Assembly (NCBI GenBank): GCA_016795385.1
Contig: JAEUHI010000080.1
Span: forward strand, 1 to 43,216
Direction: 5' to 3'
Origin: Verrucomicrobiales bacterium
Lineage (GTDB): Bacteria; Verrucomicrobiota; Verrucomicrobiia; Verrucomicrobiales; DEV007
Length of the DNA stretch: 43,216 nucleotides
In this document: positions 42,084 through 43,216 of the stretch, in pieces
How positions within the stretch are numbered: the first letter of the stretch is position 1
Layout: each line of letters begins with the position of its first letter
The notes under the pieces: model-generated
The model's input: only the letters and a program-made list of their open reading frames with translations
What the model was told of the DNA's origin: nothing
The model's database searches: none
Position numbers and translations under genes: made by a program

Positions 42084-43009
42084 TCAGACCTCCGCCTTTT
42101 CCACCACGACGCGAGCAGACCACCGAGGATATTCTGCATCACCCCACTGAAGACACCGGCCGCGGCGGCGAGGGGCATGGTGGCGAAATGTTGTTTCGCC
42201 AAGGCCGCGGCCATGCCGCCATTCTGCATGCCGACCTCGATGCTGACGGTCCGGGCGATGGTCTCGTCGAAGCGGAAAAGTTTGGTCACCAGATACCCGA
42301 GCCCAAAGCCGAAGACATGCAGGAGAAACGCCGCGAGGGCGAGCCGTCCGAAGTTCGCGGCGATGGCCTCGGCGCTGGCGGCGACGATGCCGCCGGTGAC
42401 GAAGGTGAAGGCCAGCACCGCCACGGTGGGTCCGCAGGCCCCGATCTTGTCCGCGGTCTTCGGCAGGAGCCAGCGGATCAACACACCGAGAGCCACGGGG
42501 GCCACGGTCAGCTTCATCGCCGAGAGCGACATCTGCACGACATCGACCTCGACCCGGCTGCCCGCGAGCAGGCTGGTCCACATGGGCGTGAAAAAGAAGG
42601 CGAGGATGGTCGAACAGATCGTGAGGACCACGGAAAGCGCGAGGTTCGCCTTGGCGAGGTAACTGATCATGTTCGACGCCATGCCGCCGGGACAGCTCGC
42701 CACGAGGATGATGCCCACGGCCATCCCCGGTTCGAGCCGCATCAACGTCGCGACGAGCCAGCCGCAGAGCGGCATGATCGTGTATTGGGCCCCGAAGCCC
42801 AGCGCGACGGCACCGGGGATTTTCGCGATCGCCTTGAAGTCATCGAGGCTCAGGGTCAGTCCCATCCCCAGCATGGAAGCAGCGAGCGACCAGAAGATCC
42901 ACTCCTTCCCGAACCAGAGCATCGTCTCGGGCCGCAGGAAGGCGATCACGGACAAGCCGACGAGCCAGACGAGGTAGAGGTTGTTGAACCGGTTGAAGAA
43001 GGATTTCAT
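42080..43009 (-). CDS. Bile acid:sodium symporter (BASS) family transporter
   Basis: A 309-residue inner-membrane protein with about nine or ten membrane segments. Landmarks are the opening LYLVWLVGLSVIAFLRPET, MLGMGLTLSLDDF, VASCPGGMASNMISYLAKAN (sodium-site-type crossover), and VSIEVGMQNGGMAAALA (the second conserved crossover). BASS proteins move organic anions with Na+. It is the first gene of a minus-strand run with the APH-like kinase, aldolase and isomerase genes. The start ATG lies after CTCTCTCCCTC, again a pyrimidine-rich leader. Confidence 0.92.
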   Translation of the reverse strand: MKSFFNRFNNLYLVWLVGLSVIAFLRPETMLWFGKEWIFWSLAASMLGMGLTLSLDDFKAIAKIPGAVALGFGAQYTIMPLCGWLVATLMRLEPGMAVGIILVASCPGGMASNMISYLAKANLALSVVLTICSTILAFFFTPMWTSLLAGSRVEVDVVQMSLSAMKLTVAPVALGVLIRWLLPKTADKIGACGPTVAVLAFTFVTGGIVAASAEAIAANFGRLALAAFLLHVFGFGLGYLVTKLFRFDETIARTVSIEVGMQNGGMAAALAKQHFATMPLAAAAGVFSGVMQNILGGLLASWWKRRRSE

Positions 43010-43102
43010 GAGGGAGAGAGCCGGTGGCGTTGTCTGACGGGGATGAGCGCGGAGTGGCTCCGCCGTCTTGAAATTCGCCGCTGCGGGGATATCCTATACC
43101 GC

Positions 43103-43216
43103 ATGAGCGCCGTCGCTGCCGAGTTGGAAAAGAGGCTTCTGGAACTGGATGAGGATTCCGCCAGCAGGCTCGAGCGTGTCGTCAGAGATTTGATTGAACT
43201 CTCGCGAGCAGACCGG
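43103..43216 (+). CDS. Hypothetical protein, N-terminal part (runs off right edge)
   Basis: An open frame of 38 codons from ATG to the window edge: MSAVAAELEKRLLELDEDSA then SRLERVVRDLIELSRADR. It is strongly helical and charged, like the start of a small helical protein or an antitoxin-like protein, but no family can be named from so little. It is divergent from the BASS gene across 93 bp. Confidence 0.5.
   Translation, partial: MSAVAAELEKRLLELDEDSASRLERVVRDLIELSRADR

Overview
The window looks like about 43 kb of chromosome from a GC-rich, LPS-bearing bacterium of the Planctomycetota/Verrucomicrobiota group, with Verrucomicrobiota the better guess. The lineage markers are two DUF1549/DUF1553 plus DUF1501 gene pairs, an SHD1-like domain, and a PQQ-propeller protein of the kind common in this phylum. 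Alongside them sit normal Gram-negative envelope genes (lpxA, lptD, an LptF/LptG permease, a LolA-like protein). Most core genes start after pyrimidine-rich sequence with no clear Shine-Dalgarno site. No tRNA, rRNA or CRISPR array was seen.

Layout. (1) 1-4.3 kb is an accessory and decaying region. It holds the tail of an IS3-type transposase, two small lower-GC hypothetical genes, a collagen-like gene fragment cut off at a 7/8-bp tandem array, further 7-bp arrays, a 21/42-bp periodic repeat, and the wreck of a type I restriction-modification locus (hsdM remnant, an intact DUF1016 PD-(D/E)XK nuclease gene, a small ORF, an hsdR scrap). (2) 4.3-8.5 kb is a planctomycete-cytochrome/DUF1549/DUF1553 gene and a DUF1501 gene separated by two copies of an inverted-repeat element. 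(3) 8.5-10.5 kb has two secreted or anchored proteins on the minus strand, one built of about ten 31-32-residue DP/W repeats. (4) 10.7-14.2 kb is an RND/MMPL exporter, a DUF1460 amidase-like protein and a small membrane protein, the last lying entirely antisense to the tail of a minus-strand gene. (5) 14.8-18.8 kb has an LptF/LptG permease with an extra N-terminal membrane region, divergent from a large ferritin-like (DUF455) plus ATP-grasp fusion protein, the most novel-looking gene here. (6) 18.8-24.9 kb is a minus-strand run: ppk1, a PAP2 phosphatase with a DUF4097-like tail, a sugar isomerase-like TIM barrel, an alpha/beta hydrolase and a LolA-like protein. (7) 25.1-27.8 kb is a thioesterase, ribokinase and PQQ-propeller operon ending in a clear terminator. 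(8) 27.9-31.3 kb is the second DUF1549/DUF1501 pair with its own terminator. (9) 31.3-38.1 kb holds housekeeping and envelope genes: mnmE, radC, lpxA, lptD, ugd. (10) 38.2-38.9 kb has two small coupled membrane proteins. (11) 38.9-43.0 kb is a minus-strand metabolic run: BASS symporter, APH-like kinase, HpcH/HpaI aldolase and a second sugar isomerase. A partial gene starts at the right edge.

How the genes work together. Envelope construction dominates: lipid A acylation (LpxA), LPS transport (LptD and the LptF/G-like permease), lipoprotein handling (LolA-like), UDP-glucuronate supply (Ugd), and a PAP2 phosphatase next to polyphosphate kinase. The DUF1549/DUF1501 pairs and PQQ propellers are typical exported proteins of this lineage with no settled function. 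The minus-strand cluster at 39-43 kb looks like uptake and breakdown of a small carboxylate or sugar-derived acid, but its substrate cannot be read from the sequence.
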